Positions 1 through 11,734 of a stretch of DNA of 64,000 bases are shown here, piece after piece (the stretch's first letter is position 1; each line of letters starts with the position of its first letter). Origin of the DNA: Isoetes taiwanensis. Its lineage: Eukaryota; Streptophyta; Lycopodiopsida; Isoetales; Isoetaceae. The stretch spans positions 4,214,847-4,278,846 of the forward strand of contig JAJEKV010000038.1 of the NCBI GenBank assembly GCA_021234155.1. Reading direction: 5' to 3'. A model generated the notes under the pieces. The model searched no databases and was not told the origin of the DNA. It worked only from the letters and a program-made list of their open reading frames with translations. Both the position numbers and the translations under genes were made by a program.

Positions 1-780
1 CGGATCCCCAAGATCCGTGTTGCTCGCACTGCTGCGGTACTGTGCCCACTTCTCTTCCAAAGTCGCGTAGTGGTCCCCGCACTTTCTTTTCCGATTGAAG
101 CTTTTGAATGGCTCGAGATCCGGGCGGATGTTTCCATCTATTGTGCTACCATCGACCTCGTTGATGATCCTTTGGTCCTGGCCGGTGCTTGTGATGTGGT
201 AGGGGTTGCGGGTGCTTATGCAGGGGCCCGGGATTCCTTTGTTCCTGAGGCAACAGGCAGAGGACTCCGTGGTGCAGTGAGTGGAGTTGGACGATGTGGT
301 GTAGTTGGGAGAGGTGGTGTGGGACGAGGCCGGGGCAGGCTTGCTGCTGGCCGCCCATTGGATGGCGGGGCTAGGGGGCGTGGTGGCTCAGGGGAGGGCT
401 CAGATAATTTGGTTGTGGCTAGGTATGAGGACAGGGCTGTGGGAGGGGCTGGTGATCTTGTTGGAGATGTCCCGGTAGCGGTATGTGCTGGGCATGAGGT
501 GGCTGGAGCAGCCCGGTTGGAGGTAGAGACTAGTGTGGCCCATGACTCTATGGAGGTGCCTGGGGGACTTCCAACACGTTGGAAGTCGAAGAGCGGTTGT
601 GGGTCACATTGCTGTGATTAATCCTCTGGCTCTGGATGATGACGCTGTGGAGTGGGCTGATGGCCTGGTGGGTAGGCATGTGGGGCTGGAAGGTTTGGAC
701 ATTCGCATGGCTTTGGCTTCATGAACACCCGTATTTTGGTTTGGACAATGGTTCGTGGGCAGATTGTGCTCCTATTTCAA
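1..780. other. GC-rich block, no recognised gene
   Basis: This stretch is clearly richer in G and C than the AT-rich DNA after it. Its longest plus-strand reading frame (70-621) gives a Gly/Arg/Val-rich, low-complexity peptide with no motif I recognise, and an overlapping minus-strand frame (146-358) is equally featureless. The composition would suit an eroded transposon coding region or an edge of a gene lying left of the window. Neither is supported by a motif. Confidence 0.3.
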
Positions 781-1213
781 TGGGTCAATTTGACCCCTTG
801 TTGACTATAGACTAGTGGCCTGGATTGTTGGAGGCAGCATATTCCCCGGAACGGCCAAAAAACGAAGCTAAACTAATAATTATTATGGCAAAGAGGACGA
901 AGGATATCATAATCCGGTTCCAGGTCTTGAAGAGAACTGGAAGAAATGGCTACAATGAAAAGAGCCGCGGACCAAAATGTGCGGGACCAGACAGCTGAGA
1001 TTCAAAGGGAATTTGCTGCCTGATTGACTTGCAGAATTTTATGTCTACGGTTTCTATGCTGCGGGAGTGATAATGATAGCTGCTCAGCATCCGCATTTCA
1101 GTAGTTCGGGGATTGCACTAAAACCACGGTTTGTAATTCATATTGAATTTGTCTAGGAATCATAAAAATTTGAAATCAATCAAAGCTTACCTGCAAACTA
1201 GTTTATATGACAA
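781..1213. other. Upstream region of the PPR gene
   Basis: No coding motif is visible. The stretch becomes AT-rich toward the PPR gene. An in-frame stop (TGA at 1208-1210) lies directly before the PPR open frame, so the coding frame does not extend further left without splicing. A short ATG at 1206 opens another frame and stops after five codons. Confidence 0.4.
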
Positions 1214-4081
1214 TTGAGAAATAGTTCAACGCATTTACAAATACCATTTCAACATTTCTGCAGAAGCACCGTTGAGGAGACCCCCAGTAGTTCAATTACT
1301 CGTAAAGAAGAGAGAGAAAGATATTACAATAAATATGTCCATCTCTTGCAAGAATGCACCATGGCAAAATCTTTCATGGAAGGAAAATGGGCCCATGCCC
1401 ACATTCTTGCAGATGAGTTTCAACCAAATACTTTTGTGTGGAATACTCTAGTAAACATGTATTCTAAATGTGGCAGCCTTCTTGATGCAAGAGACGTTTT
1501 TGAGCGAGTACCTTATCGAAATGTGTTCACCTGGACTGCAATGATAGGAGGATACGCTAAACAAGGGCAATCACATGAAGCTCTTAATATATTCATTCAT
1601 ATGAATCAAGAGAACACGAAGCCAGATAGAGTTACTTTCATCTGCGTTCTAACTGCATGTTCCAGCATAGGTACCTTGGAAATTGGAAAGTGGGTACATG
1701 CTAATACTATATGCTGTGCGTGCGGTTTAGATGGTACCGTTGCAAACACCCTCATTGACATGTATGCTAAGTGTGGAAGCATAGAATCCGCTCGATTAGT
1801 ATTTGAGCACATTTCCATACAGGACACTGTTTCCTGGAATATACTCATATCAGGATATATTCAATATGGAATTTGTAATGAAAGCCTCAATCTCTTCAAT
1901 AGAATGTACCACATCGGTGTTACTCCAAACAAAGTCACTATAGTCTCTGTTTTAACTGCATGTGTGAGTATCCTGAACTTGGAACAGGGGAAGCTAATGC
2001 ATACATATAGTATCAATGCTGGATGTGAATCAGATTCATCAGTTGGAAATGCGCTGATAGATATGTATGGGAAATGTGGTAATATAGACTACGCACAAGA
2101 CGTATTTAGAAGATTATCCATCCAAGATGTGGTCTCGTGGACTTCCCTGATTTCTGCATATGTGCAACACGGAAATGGGAAAGAAGCTTTGTCATTGTAT
2201 TTTAAGATGAAGTATGATGGTTTCTGTCCAAATAAGGTAACCTTCATCACCATCCTTAGTGTAGATAATATATCCATGGAACAGAGTAAACTAATACATA
2301 GCCATGCAATTGTCTCTGAGTTTGAGTCTGATGTCCTTGTGGGCAATGGGATAATTGATGCATATACTAAATCTGGCAGTCTTTTGGATGCCTATGATGT
2401 GTTCAATCGCATGGCAACTCATGACGTTATTTCATGGAACATACTGATGGCTGCATATTGCAGACATGGAGATGAAAAGAGTGCTTTTCAGTTGTTTGTG
2501 CATATGCAAAATAAAGGTTTCCAGCCTAACAAGGCGACCTTCATTAGTGCACTCACTTCATGTGGTTGCTTGCATGCTTTACAGTATGGGAAACTAGTTT
2601 ATGCTAATCTGGTAAATTCTGGATACATCATGGATGATATAATAGTGGGGCCGCTTATTGATATGTATTCAAAATGCGGAAGCCTAGCAGATGCACGCTT
2701 TCTGTTTGATAGGAGTACCTTACAAGATATGGTGATTTGGACAGCCATGATTACGGGATGTGCCTTTCATGGTGATGGACGAGAAGCAGTTCATCTTTTT
2801 TGGAGGATGAAAAGGGAAGGGTTGCCTCCAGACCAGATAACCCTTACTAGTGTCCTAAATGCATGTGCCAAAATCACATCCATGGGACATGGGAAACAAG
2901 TGCACGCTTTTATCATACAAGAGGGACAAGCATCAGATAGTTTTTTGGGAAACACACTTGTTGGTATGTATTCAAAATGTGGGAGTATGAATTCTGCTGC
3001 TGAAGTGTTTGACACCATGTGGATGCATGATGCCATTTCTTGGAATGCAATGGTCACAGGATATGCTCAAAACAGGGAGAAAGCAAAAACTTGTAAACTC
3101 TTTGCAAAAATGAACGTGGAAAATATGAAGCCAGATGAGGTCACGTTTGCTAATGTTTTAGGCGACTTCTCATATAATTTGTTACATGGAAGATGGTTGC
3201 ATGCCTATATTCTTAGAGATAGCTTCAGCTTAGACATATTTTTGGCCAATGCACTTATGGATATGTATTCAAAATCTGGAAGCATAAGTGATGCCCAGCA
3301 AGTATTTGAAATGATTCCTGCGCATGATGTCATATCTTGGACCACCATGATTGCAGGGTTTATTCAAGCCGGGGACATAGATGCTTCATTCAATCTTTTT
3401 GAGCAAATGCAAAGACATGGCATACGTCCAGATAAAGTTACATGTATTCAAATGCTTAGTGCATGCTGTAGCATAGCATCTCTGGGATATGGAAGACGGA
3501 TTCATTGTCACATAAGGGATGCTCGATACGAGATGGATATTTCCCTTGGAAATGCATTGGTGGATATGTATTCCAATTGTGGGTCGATAGAGGATGCACG
3601 TCATGTTTTTGATGGGATGCTTGCCTATGATGTGGTTTCTTGGAACTCCATGATGTCAGGTTATGTGCAACATGGACGAGGCAAGGACACTTTGATACTA
3701 TTTGATAAGATGCAGAAGGGTGGTTTACATCCTAATGAAGTTACCTATGTCTCTGTTTTGTCTGCTTGTGCCTGTGAGGATCTAATAGATGAAGGTTTCA
3801 GTTTGTTGCTCGTTAGTTATGAAAGGTGTATAAGTTTGACAGGGGAGCATTATATTTGTGTGATTGACCTGCTTGGTCGAGGTGGACATCTTAATTTGGC
3901 TTGGGACTTCATAGATGCAATGCCTTTGCAGCCTAATGCTGCTTTGTGGATGGCTTTTCTTGCCATCTGCAAAAAATATGGCAATATTGAGCTTGCTCAG
4001 TATATTGCAGAATGCACTTTCAGTTCAGTTTCAAGTTGGGGATTTGGTAAGTGGTGCACTGATGCAACAGTGCTTTACTAA
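1214..4081 (+). CDS. PLS-class pentatricopeptide repeat protein, truncated C-terminus
   Basis: The open frame is an almost uninterrupted run of PPR motifs. I count eight repeats of the P-L-S triplet, each with a block like VSWN.LISGY, then an EAL..F..M block, then GK..H, then a NALIDMY.KCGS..DA..VF block. PLS PPR proteins bind organellar RNA one base per repeat and most act in RNA editing or splicing in plastids or mitochondria. The first in-frame ATG is at 1361, yet conserved PPR sequence (LLQEC..AKS..EGK) already begins before it. The true start is therefore upstream: in a lost or unseen 5' exon (a splice-acceptor-like CTGCAG ends at 1263), or at a non-ATG codon. The usual E, E+ and DYW domains are absent: the frame ends just after an LLGRGG..AWDFI..MP..PN.ALW block. 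A GTAAGT donor at 4047 could mark a lost downstream exon. It may be a functional short PPR or a decaying gene. Confidence 0.85.
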   Translation: MRNSSTHLQIPFQHFCRSTVEETPSSSITRKEERERYYNKYVHLLQECTMAKSFMEGKWAHAHILADEFQPNTFVWNTLVNMYSKCGSLLDARDVFERVPYRNVFTWTAMIGGYAKQGQSHEALNIFIHMNQENTKPDRVTFICVLTACSSIGTLEIGKWVHANTICCACGLDGTVANTLIDMYAKCGSIESARLVFEHISIQDTVSWNILISGYIQYGICNESLNLFNRMYHIGVTPNKVTIVSVLTACVSILNLEQGKLMHTYSINAGCESDSSVGNALIDMYGKCGNIDYAQDVFRRLSIQDVVSWTSLISAYVQHGNGKEALSLYFKMKYDGFCPNKVTFITILSVDNISMEQSKLIHSHAIVSEFESDVLVGNGIIDAYTKSGSLLDAYDVFNRMATHDVISWNILMAAYCRHGDEKSAFQLFVHMQNKGFQPNKATFISALTSCGCLHALQYGKLVYANLVNSGYIMDDIIVGPLIDMYSKCGSLADARFLFDRSTLQDMVIWTAMITGCAFHGDGREAVHLFWRMKREGLPPDQITLTSVLNACAKITSMGHGKQVHAFIIQEGQASDSFLGNTLVGMYSKCGSMNSAAEVFDTMWMHDAISWNAMVTGYAQNREKAKTCKLFAKMNVENMKPDEVTFANVLGDFSYNLLHGRWLHAYILRDSFSLDIFLANALMDMYSKSGSISDAQQVFEMIPAHDVISWTTMIAGFIQAGDIDASFNLFEQMQRHGIRPDKVTCIQMLSACCSIASLGYGRRIHCHIRDARYEMDISLGNALVDMYSNCGSIEDARHVFDGMLAYDVVSWNSMMSGYVQHGRGKDTLILFDKMQKGGLHPNEVTYVSVLSACACEDLIDEGFSLLLVSYERCISLTGEHYICVIDLLGRGGHLNLAWDFIDAMPLQPNAALWMAFLAICKKYGNIELAQYIAECTFSSVSSWGFGKWCTDATVLY

Positions 4082-5413
4082 GTTTAAAAATTCCTTCTAC
4101 ATGAGAACCAGCCAGAAGGATGCTGATCCCACAGTGATCCTTAGAAAAAACATTTGAGAGGAGCGGATCATTATAGAGAAAAAAATGGGATTTGTATGGA
4201 AATTTAAGTGCTTTGGGTTCACTTGAACAATCTCGCGTGGATGCCAAATATTGAGATGAAATGGATAATGTACGCACACAAAGTATTTGCATAGATGTAT
4301 CTTAGGTGGGTTGTGCCATAGCATAAATGATTGAGAGAGAGAAAACGAACTACAAGGAGGATAGAGCCTTCTCTCGCTTACATGAATGAATGTCCGACAA
4401 TAGTTTTTGGCAAAGCATTAAGTGCAAAAAATAGGGGGAAAAAGTCAGCTATCATGTGGAGGGTGTCACCAAGAAGGGTACCATGACAGAATTCCGCGGG
4501 TATGAATTGCCGGAGGTCCATCTACTTGCTTGAGAGTTGTGACGGCAAACAAGGCAGGCAAAGCAAGCACTGGAATTCACATTGTCAACCTTCGAAAATG
4601 AAGCATCTTGCTAATTTCTTTGTTGATACCAACCATCAAAGCCAATGTTATTAAGTGGACGTTAGAAATTGAGGTCTTGGATTGGTCAATGAAAAGCTTT
4701 GGAGGCAAACTAGGCTGCATAAATTATGATCTCATTTTGATAGAGGCATTACTGGGTTGAGGACAAGAGTACAATGCATGTCATTTATTCTATATACTTG
4801 GCAATAGCTTATAACCTGGACCATCCCTGCAGCTGGAGGGCAACAAATTCCAAGATTTGATCAGATGTTGCAGTTTAATTTAGGGACGAATTATGTGTAT
4901 TTTACCCAAACTGGGAACAAGAATAGAGACCAAGAGCTAGACTCACTTAGTTTCATTTATCGAGCACTGATAGGCAAGTCATCCGTGGATTGAAAGTGAA
5001 CAAACATTGGCACTTTTAACCAGTGTACAAAAAAAGGACTCTTCTAAATGTGTAACATAGGTTTCCATCCGTGGGCATGGATTTTCTCAGATATGTCTAA
5101 AGATTGGCTGCAGAATGTTATGACCGGACGTAGAGGTAGATGAAGAGATCATGATGATGATAGCATGTATACTGAATGGTGGTCTGGTGGCTAGACTTGG
5201 GTTAGAAGAAGAGGCTGATTTGTAACGCATGTAAATAAAAAAGCAATAGAAAACTATCAAGCAATATGCTATTGGTATTTAATTTCAGGCAACCTGAATT
5301 CTTGGTTATGCTAAGGGCACTTAATGACACTTACACTGCCTGTGCCCGTTGGTAACCAGATAGAACGAATCTGATCACTACGTTGAGCTTGAGGAAGAAA
5401 AAGTACTATATAA
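4082..5413. other. Intergenic DNA without recognisable genes
   Basis: The stretch is AT-rich, with only short scattered reading frames and none with a recognisable motif. I looked for the missing E/DYW domain of the PPR gene in all three plus-strand frames just downstream and did not recognise it. Confidence 0.4.
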
Positions 5414-5660
5414 TGTTAACAGATTCAAGTTGTGACACGTAAGCTAGTTTTCAGAGCCTGAAAGGTGGAGGTTCAAGGTGGTGGCAGACCATTGATCTCT
5501 CCTTGAGTTTAGCCTGTGGTTCAGTTGTGTTTCCTGTTTTAGCAGAGATCGGTTCCCTCGAATTTGGGAACTCAATGTATTTATCAGGTATTCCTTTTCA
5601 ATAGATCATTTCGTCCTTGGTTTCTTGCACGTGTGTTTCTTGCCTTCTTAGTTTTGATCA
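5414..5660 (+). mobile_element. Ty1/copia-type LTR (probable)
   Basis: The segment starts TGTTA and ends GATCA, as expected of a short LTR of about 250 bp. It is followed without a gap by a plant retrotransposon primer-binding site at 5661. The right boundary is fixed by that site. The left boundary is a guess from the first TGTTA at a plausible distance, because no second LTR was found to align. Confidence 0.5.
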
Positions 5661-5672
5661 TGGTATCAGAGC
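5661..5672 (+). promoter_or_regulatory. Retrotransposon primer-binding site (initiator Met-tRNA)
   Basis: TGGTATCAGAGC is the standard complement to the 3' end of plant initiator tRNA-Met and primes reverse transcription in most plant copia and many gypsy elements. It directly follows a CA-terminated LTR, which sets the element orientation as plus. The internal region to the right carries no recognisable gag or pol on the plus strand, so only the 5' end of the element survives. Confidence 0.75.
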
Positions 5673-5861
5673 GTCACTCAAGCTAGAGAAGAAATCCTCC
5701 AAACTGAGAGAAGATTCCTAGGCAAACTGCCAAACTCTCTCCCAAGCTGACAAACTGCAAAGGGGCAAGGTGGGGAGATGTAGTAGATGATTTGTTGGGA
5801 CTCTTACTTCGTGCATAAGGAACGAGAGACAAAACCTGCCCCTAAGCAAACATGCTTTACC

Positions 5862-5937
5862 CCCAACTCAAAGGAAAGTCTTCATTAGAAGGAGCCTTAC
5901 CCAACCCAAAGGAAAATCTTCATTGGAAGGAGCCTCT
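5862..5937. repeat. Two tandem copies of a 38-bp unit
   Basis: Two adjacent copies begin CCCAACTCAAAGGAAAGTCT and CCCAACCCAAAGGAAAATCT and differ at only a few positions. They lie in the leader of the copia remnant. Confidence 0.75.
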
Positions 5938-6100
5938 GCAGCAGGAAAATCACCAAATGAAGCTCAACTCAGTACCATATATATGTATCACTTTAGGGCG
6001 TCATTGCATGTGACGTCCCAATATAGTATATTGTATACATACCTACATTCCACAGTCACGTCATAAGTATATGTCAAGTACGACGACATGTACACTGGTA

Positions 6101-7391
6101 TCAAGCCAATAACCTACTCAAAAATGACTCTAGCACCATATAATGGAGGCAAATTGGATGTGACATAATAATACCTATAATAATACCTGCTGAAATGGAA
6201 TGTTCCAGCCAACTTACTAGTCTCAAATGATGATGACAAACCTTTATGAATATCCTTAGCTGTTGCAAACTGAGATAAGAAACTGCACATGTCAATTTCT
6301 CATTGCTGTCATCCTCAAATTTACTCAATTTTTTCACATTTTCATGCTCAAACATGAAAGAGACTGATTTTCCATGATTCTCAAACTTCTTGGAACTGTT
6401 ACAAAGCTGAAACTCAGGTTTGATCCATTCTACGCATACTTCATGCATCGAATCATCAAAAACTAGTAATTCTAGCTCTTAGTTTGGCATTAAATCATCA
6501 AAGGAAGCAAATTTCTCCATTTGAGGTATATTTCAAATCTGAAAATCTCATAAAGAGGACTGCTGACATGACTGTCACTAGATTCAAGAGCACGTAACAT
6601 GACTGTCACTAGATTCAAGAGCACGTAACATATCCCTAGAGTGCTCAAATGCCAAAATATCAATGTCTTCCACGTCTAATTCACACAATAATGGTTCATC
6701 ATCATCTAAAAATGCTTCACATGCATAAACAGTCTCAAACTCAGAGCTTCTCATGCATCTATCACTCTCTTTCTCATGACAACAACTACTTAGCTGCTCA
6801 AACTCAACAACATCATGCAAGAGAACATGCTCAAACTCCTCAACTATGTGAGATGTGATAAAATTTACCTCATTGGACTTCAAACTTGCTGGTAAATGTG
6901 TATTCTCCATGGTTTCATGGCTGGCCTCATGTGTTTCATAGCCAAAACATTCAAATCTTGGACTGTCATGGCTGTCAACATGCTCTAATTGCTCTATATC
7001 AGATTTAGCAATTGTATCCATGCAAGAAGACATTTTAAAAACATCATGTGAGACCTTCTTATCCTTCAAACATGCTAACTTACTATTATGACTGATTTTT
7101 GCTGCATCTCTTCATAGCTGCAACTTCCATAAGAGAAAGAAGGCACATATACATCCAAACATTCTTCTTCTTCACCTAGACCTTTTTCTGGTCAAAATAT
7201 TTCAGTGTGCAAACATGATGAGATTCCTCAAGAGCATCATTCTTTGAAAGAAACATCAATAATTCATGTATTTCAAGAGCTTTTGCAAAAGCTTGGTGCA
7301 TAGAATGAAACATACCTATATGAAAGTACTTGAGCATCTTCTTGTGAACTTTGTAGCATGGCTTGAGTCCTCTCATAAAGTAGCAAAGCAA
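6101..7391 (-). pseudogene. Gag-like retrotransposon remnant
   Basis: Three minus-strand frames (7176-7391, 6584-7069, 6101-6448) follow one another. The first contains a block of the form FMRGLKP followed about 30 residues later by AFAKALEI, which resembles the end of the plant Ty3/gypsy gag core (F.RGL.P ... A...A...E). The second is acidic and rich in FE, HD and Cys/His pairs with no canonical CX2CX4HX4C knuckle. Frames are broken between the blocks. The gag identity is inference from this weak pattern, and an unrelated acidic ORF cannot be excluded. Confidence 0.3.
6567..6628. repeat. Perfect tandem duplication of 31 bp
   Basis: The unit beginning CATGACTGTCACTAGATTCA occurs twice head-to-tail without a mismatch, so the duplication is recent. 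It lies at the 3' end of the acidic gag-like frame and is included in it. Confidence 0.85.
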
Positions 7392-10082
7392 ATGAAGGGT
7401 AGGCCATTCTACTTTGTACCTTTTTCACTTGAGCATGTAGGCATAGAAAGTATGCACGTGACAAAACTTCAGAATTTTTGGAAAAGCAGTTTGAGATCTA
7501 TGGATTTTTGGAAAGGCAGACTTGGAAATAGAAATTTCAATGACTGTATCAGAAATTTTTACAGTTTTAGAATAGTCAACTTTGCAAAGCCATAACTATG
7601 GATTTATAGATGCTAAAATTATGAAATTTGTTTTGAATGAAAGATGAATAGCAAGGGAATCACAGAAACTAAATCAGAATATTTGGAGTTATAATTTGTA
7701 TATGGGGCATGGCTAAACTTGCAGACTTGGGACAGTAAAATTTTAATGTCTATGGCAGGGATTTTGCTAAAAAATCAGAAAATTTGCATGTGACAAGCAA
7801 AATAACATCTATTTGAGCTTCATAACAATGCCAAGGATAGTATTATATCAGAATCTCAAAGGAAATATGAAAATGCATCAAGAATTTGGATTTTTTGGTC
7901 AAGACACGTCAAAAACTGAAATATGGAAGCTATTCTTCAAGTAGGAGTCTTCAATCCCTCTTTCAGAGCCAAATCGACATGTTCTTCATGCTCCAAGCTT
8001 CTCCAAATCTCTGATAGCCAAAGCCCCTTTCTTTATCAGCTTTTTTGGTTGATTCTTGGTAAAATCTGTGGCTTCAGTTTGTTTTTCGTGCATGGGTCTA
8101 TTTCTTGGCTTGGATCAAGGCATTTCGGGGCCCTTAGACTATGATTAGGCTGTTGAATCAGCAGCAAAGGTGGTTCTTGGCATGATCATGTTTTTAGGGT
8201 TCTTGCTATAGGAAGAAGTTGTACACTATTTTTTTCTGATTCAAGCCTTTGCTGCATAGCTATTCGGTGCTATAGCCACTGCTATGATTCCTGTAGGTCA
8301 GGCTAGCCTGTCGAGTTCCGGTGGTGATGGCATCACTTTTTCCTCACTCCTATAGCAGCTATTTTTTTGAGAGGCACCGCCTTGCAAAAACCATGGTAAC
8401 ATGATCCGCTCTAGCAACAAGATTGCACAATCAAGCTCCACATGCCAGAATGCTAGAATACTCCTTTGTTTGTCATCAGCAACTTACATGAACAGATTGC
8501 AGTGGCAGGGAGGTAATTATCTTGTAGGATGTGGCTATTTAGCTGGGTTCCTCAAGGCCCGTTCCTTTTGAGAAAAAAGTTGTATTTTGGCCAATGGAGC
8601 TTGGGAGGTTTCAGAACATTTTGTTGGGGTTCATCTGCATGTTCCTGCTTCTCTAGTGTATGTCTGGTATTGGAATGTCTGAGGATTAATATTAAACAAT
8701 GGGAGTTGTCAGAGTAATATGCTGTATATTAGACCATGGGACCCATTTGGTGTTAAAATCCAGAATTTGCATGTTGAGCATAAAGGACTCTACATCAGGC
8801 AGCCCATTTCCACAAGCCCATGTTCACAGGTATGAAGAGCAATTTGATGTTTCCAAAGTCATTACATAGATGCAATGAATCGGAGAAATGACTGCGACAT
8901 AGATGAGGTTTTGGTGATGCTGGTAATGTTGAATCAAAGCAGTGTATTTTCTTTTAGTTGCAAGGAATATGTTACAATGACAGTGAAGTGTTGCAAGAAC
9001 GTAGCAGAAGGATCCCTTAAGGTGCCAAAATGAGCTAATTTTTATGATTTCCCCAGCCTCTGTACATTTATGCTCTATCAATAGCCTTTGCTCTTCTTAA
9101 ATTCAAGACACACTATTTATACTGCTCAACAATATTATGTTGTTTTTGCTATATCATAGTCCATGCTCGCTCTGCCTATTTATTCTTAGAATCAGCTATG
9201 TATCAAATTCGATATATTCTTCAAATTGTACATATCCCATAGATGGTATTCCATCCATAGATGATATTCCATGTCTTTGTAGTATTCTGTGATATATATG
9301 ATGTTTCTCAATGATACAAAATTTAGAGAGATTGCAACATAATGTGTGTGGATATGATTCAAGTACTTGATTTTGGTATATTGCTCATGTAGATTTGATT
9401 AGGCTCTAAGCTATTATTATTCAGCTAAGTTACCATTCTTTTGTAAACCTTAAGGTTTCCATCATATTGTGGACATGATTTTGTCTGGAGATGCGCATAC
9501 ATTGGTATCCAGGTTAATTTGTTTGTGTAAAAGATTAGTCGATCAACGAATCAACAGAGAATGATTTTTTTTTTCCGGCAAAGCATGGTATCTGCACCAT
9601 GATTTGCAGCAGATCTGATACACAAAGGCCTTAGCGAGAGTAAAACAGAATGTCCACAGAAATTCAATTGCAGATGATCATGTTAAAGGTTTACTTGGTT
9701 TTTATAACCAAGTTTTACAAATATTGTTCTTCGGAAATGAAGTTGGTCCAGAGCGCTATTGGAAAGAGATGTGCAGGGTTGTGTCCTTCCCAGCCATCTT
9801 CACTGCGGTCTATGGGGAATTATTTCTGTAAGTACCAGTAATATATTTTGAATGTCTTTTTTTCTATTGCAAAGGTTGTTTAACATTTTGAAACTTCGCG
9901 TTATATTAGCAGGCAAGAATACCTTATATTGAGTAGGATTTCTAGAATATATAAGGCAAACATTTGCTCTATATTTTGCGTAAAAAAAAACTATTTTCGG
10001 ACATCCAAAGGAGGGACGCCTTTTTTCTAGTTTGAGCATCTAAGTTCTAGAACCAATAAGAATTAAGAAGAATCAAGAATGC
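7392..10082. other. Intergenic AT-rich DNA
   Basis: About 2.7 kb with only short reading frames (for example 7923-8144 and 8529-8717), none carrying a motif I recognise. No tandem arrays, LTR ends or inverted repeats stood out by eye. Confidence 0.35.
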
Positions 10083-11022
10083 TTTTTTATCATCCACTGA
10101 GGCCAATCGGCCTATGGGGCCATAACGAGCGCAGCAAACTTATTACTGTCCGGGTTAAAAAACCCCCGCCCCGAAGGGTATTTGAGGGAAGTGGCAGTAA
10201 TAAGAATGTTGTCAAACTGTACAAGTATTCATCATCATGAAATAAATGTATATATACATGTCAAGTGTGTGCCCGAGGACATAGCTGATCTCACATGTCC
10301 ATAACCTCCTGAAGGTATGATTCCAGCACCCGTACGGATGTTGAGCTCAACGTCACATGTAACGCCTGGCCAGGCCTGACCAACTCAACATAGCGCGTCC
10401 GGATTTGATCATATGCTGGGCAACTTTGAAGGGTATGAGATTCATCCTCAATGACTCCCATTTGGCAGCATGGACAGAGCCTGTCCTGGCGTGGCTCACC
10501 AATCCATCTGCCCGTCTCAATTCGAAGATGATGTGCCCCTGTGCGAATGGAGGCAATGAGTCTCTTTTCATGGGCAAGTGGGTACGCAGGTAGCATTGCG
10601 GGCCTCGTTCCAATGTGGGATTTATGTGGTGCTGGTAGTGTGTTGTCTTGACATGTTCAAGGTGGCATCCTAAAGCTTGGTGAGGAAGCAAGCATCAAGA
10701 TATTGCCTCAAGCTATGGCGATCTGCCTCTGTTTGCACATGTATGCACCTGTGCTCCTGCACATTCCATCTAGCCAACCATTGAGCTCTCTTTTCCCTCC
10801 AGCAGGCCTTGAGGCACTGCGGCCCCATTGCCATGATATAAGCTAGTTTAGGGAGACGAGCATCGTCCATATTGACCACCTTCTGAAAATAGTCAATGTG
10901 GCGATCAAGGGCCGCCCTCTGAAGAGGCAAGAATCCTGTCTCCTGCCGTAGAATTTGATATGGGACTGTGGACTTTACCCCTAGTGCTCGTATTAAGAAG
11001 GCTTTCTGCACCTGCTCCATGT
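10083..11022 (-). mobile_element. 5'-truncated LINE fragment, family A copy 1
   Basis: Minus-strand frames at 10670-11020 and 10291-10596 encode the far C-terminal part of a LINE reverse transcriptase. One carries the thumb block EQVQKAFL.RALGVKS, the other an IRTGAHHLRIETGRW block followed by a Cys-rich CPCC...H..C motif. A frame change separates them. The 3' untranslated part (10083-10290) ends in GATAAAAAA and an AT-rich tail and matches the 3' end of the copy at 60.1-60.6 kb. The 5' truncation just before the thumb is typical of incomplete target-primed reverse transcription. Confidence 0.7.
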
Positions 11023-11734
11023 GTAGTGATAGTATTATTTGAACAAGTTATAGTATTATCATTATTTGAGAGCATTGTTGTTATTCGTCTATTAACAATT
11101 TAACTTTTGACATGGATCATAATCACTTTCATGTTTTATCCTTTACACACGAGGAACTTTTGGACATTTCCTCATCTAATCAAGCGAAAGTTCTCTCTTT
11201 ATCAGATCGTAAACACAAAGAAGTCAGAAAGAGAGATGCTATACTAATGAGAAAGAAAAGGGTAAAGTCATTGTCATACCCTCAACAATTGAAAAAGACA
11301 AAAAAAAAGGGCTTCAAGTTCTTGTTATCTTTCATGGGTCTTAGGCCACATTTACAATCATGCAAGTAACTACGAGGATGTCAATAGCCAGGGAAAATCA
11401 TGATGAAATTTGAACTGGACCTTTGAATCATGAATCATAGACCACATCGTAAGCAACTTCTCATAAGTAAACATTGCTTTATATTTAAGGCATTTATAAA
11501 TGTCTAAAGAATTTACCTCATGGGCAAAATAATATCCAGGATTCCCCTTCATTAACAGTGTTGGCAAACCACAGAATTAGGCTACATTACATTTCTTTTC
11601 AATAGATACCTACATTTAAACATCATATTAGCCCAATACTAAACATGCATGTCAATGATCACAAAATGATCTATAAAATCTGGGTGTTGGTGAAGAGAAA
11701 TGTTCGCGGCGGCCGCCGCAATAAATTTCTTGTA

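Noticed and set aside
70-621. 183-codon plus-strand frame at the left edge
   Set aside because: It is Gly/Arg/Val-rich with no motif and lies in GC-rich DNA where stops are rare. An overlapping opposite-strand frame is equally open, so openness reflects composition.
4082-5400. Search for a frame-shifted E/DYW domain after the PPR gene
   Set aside because: No E, E+ or DYW motif was recognised in the three plus-strand frames.
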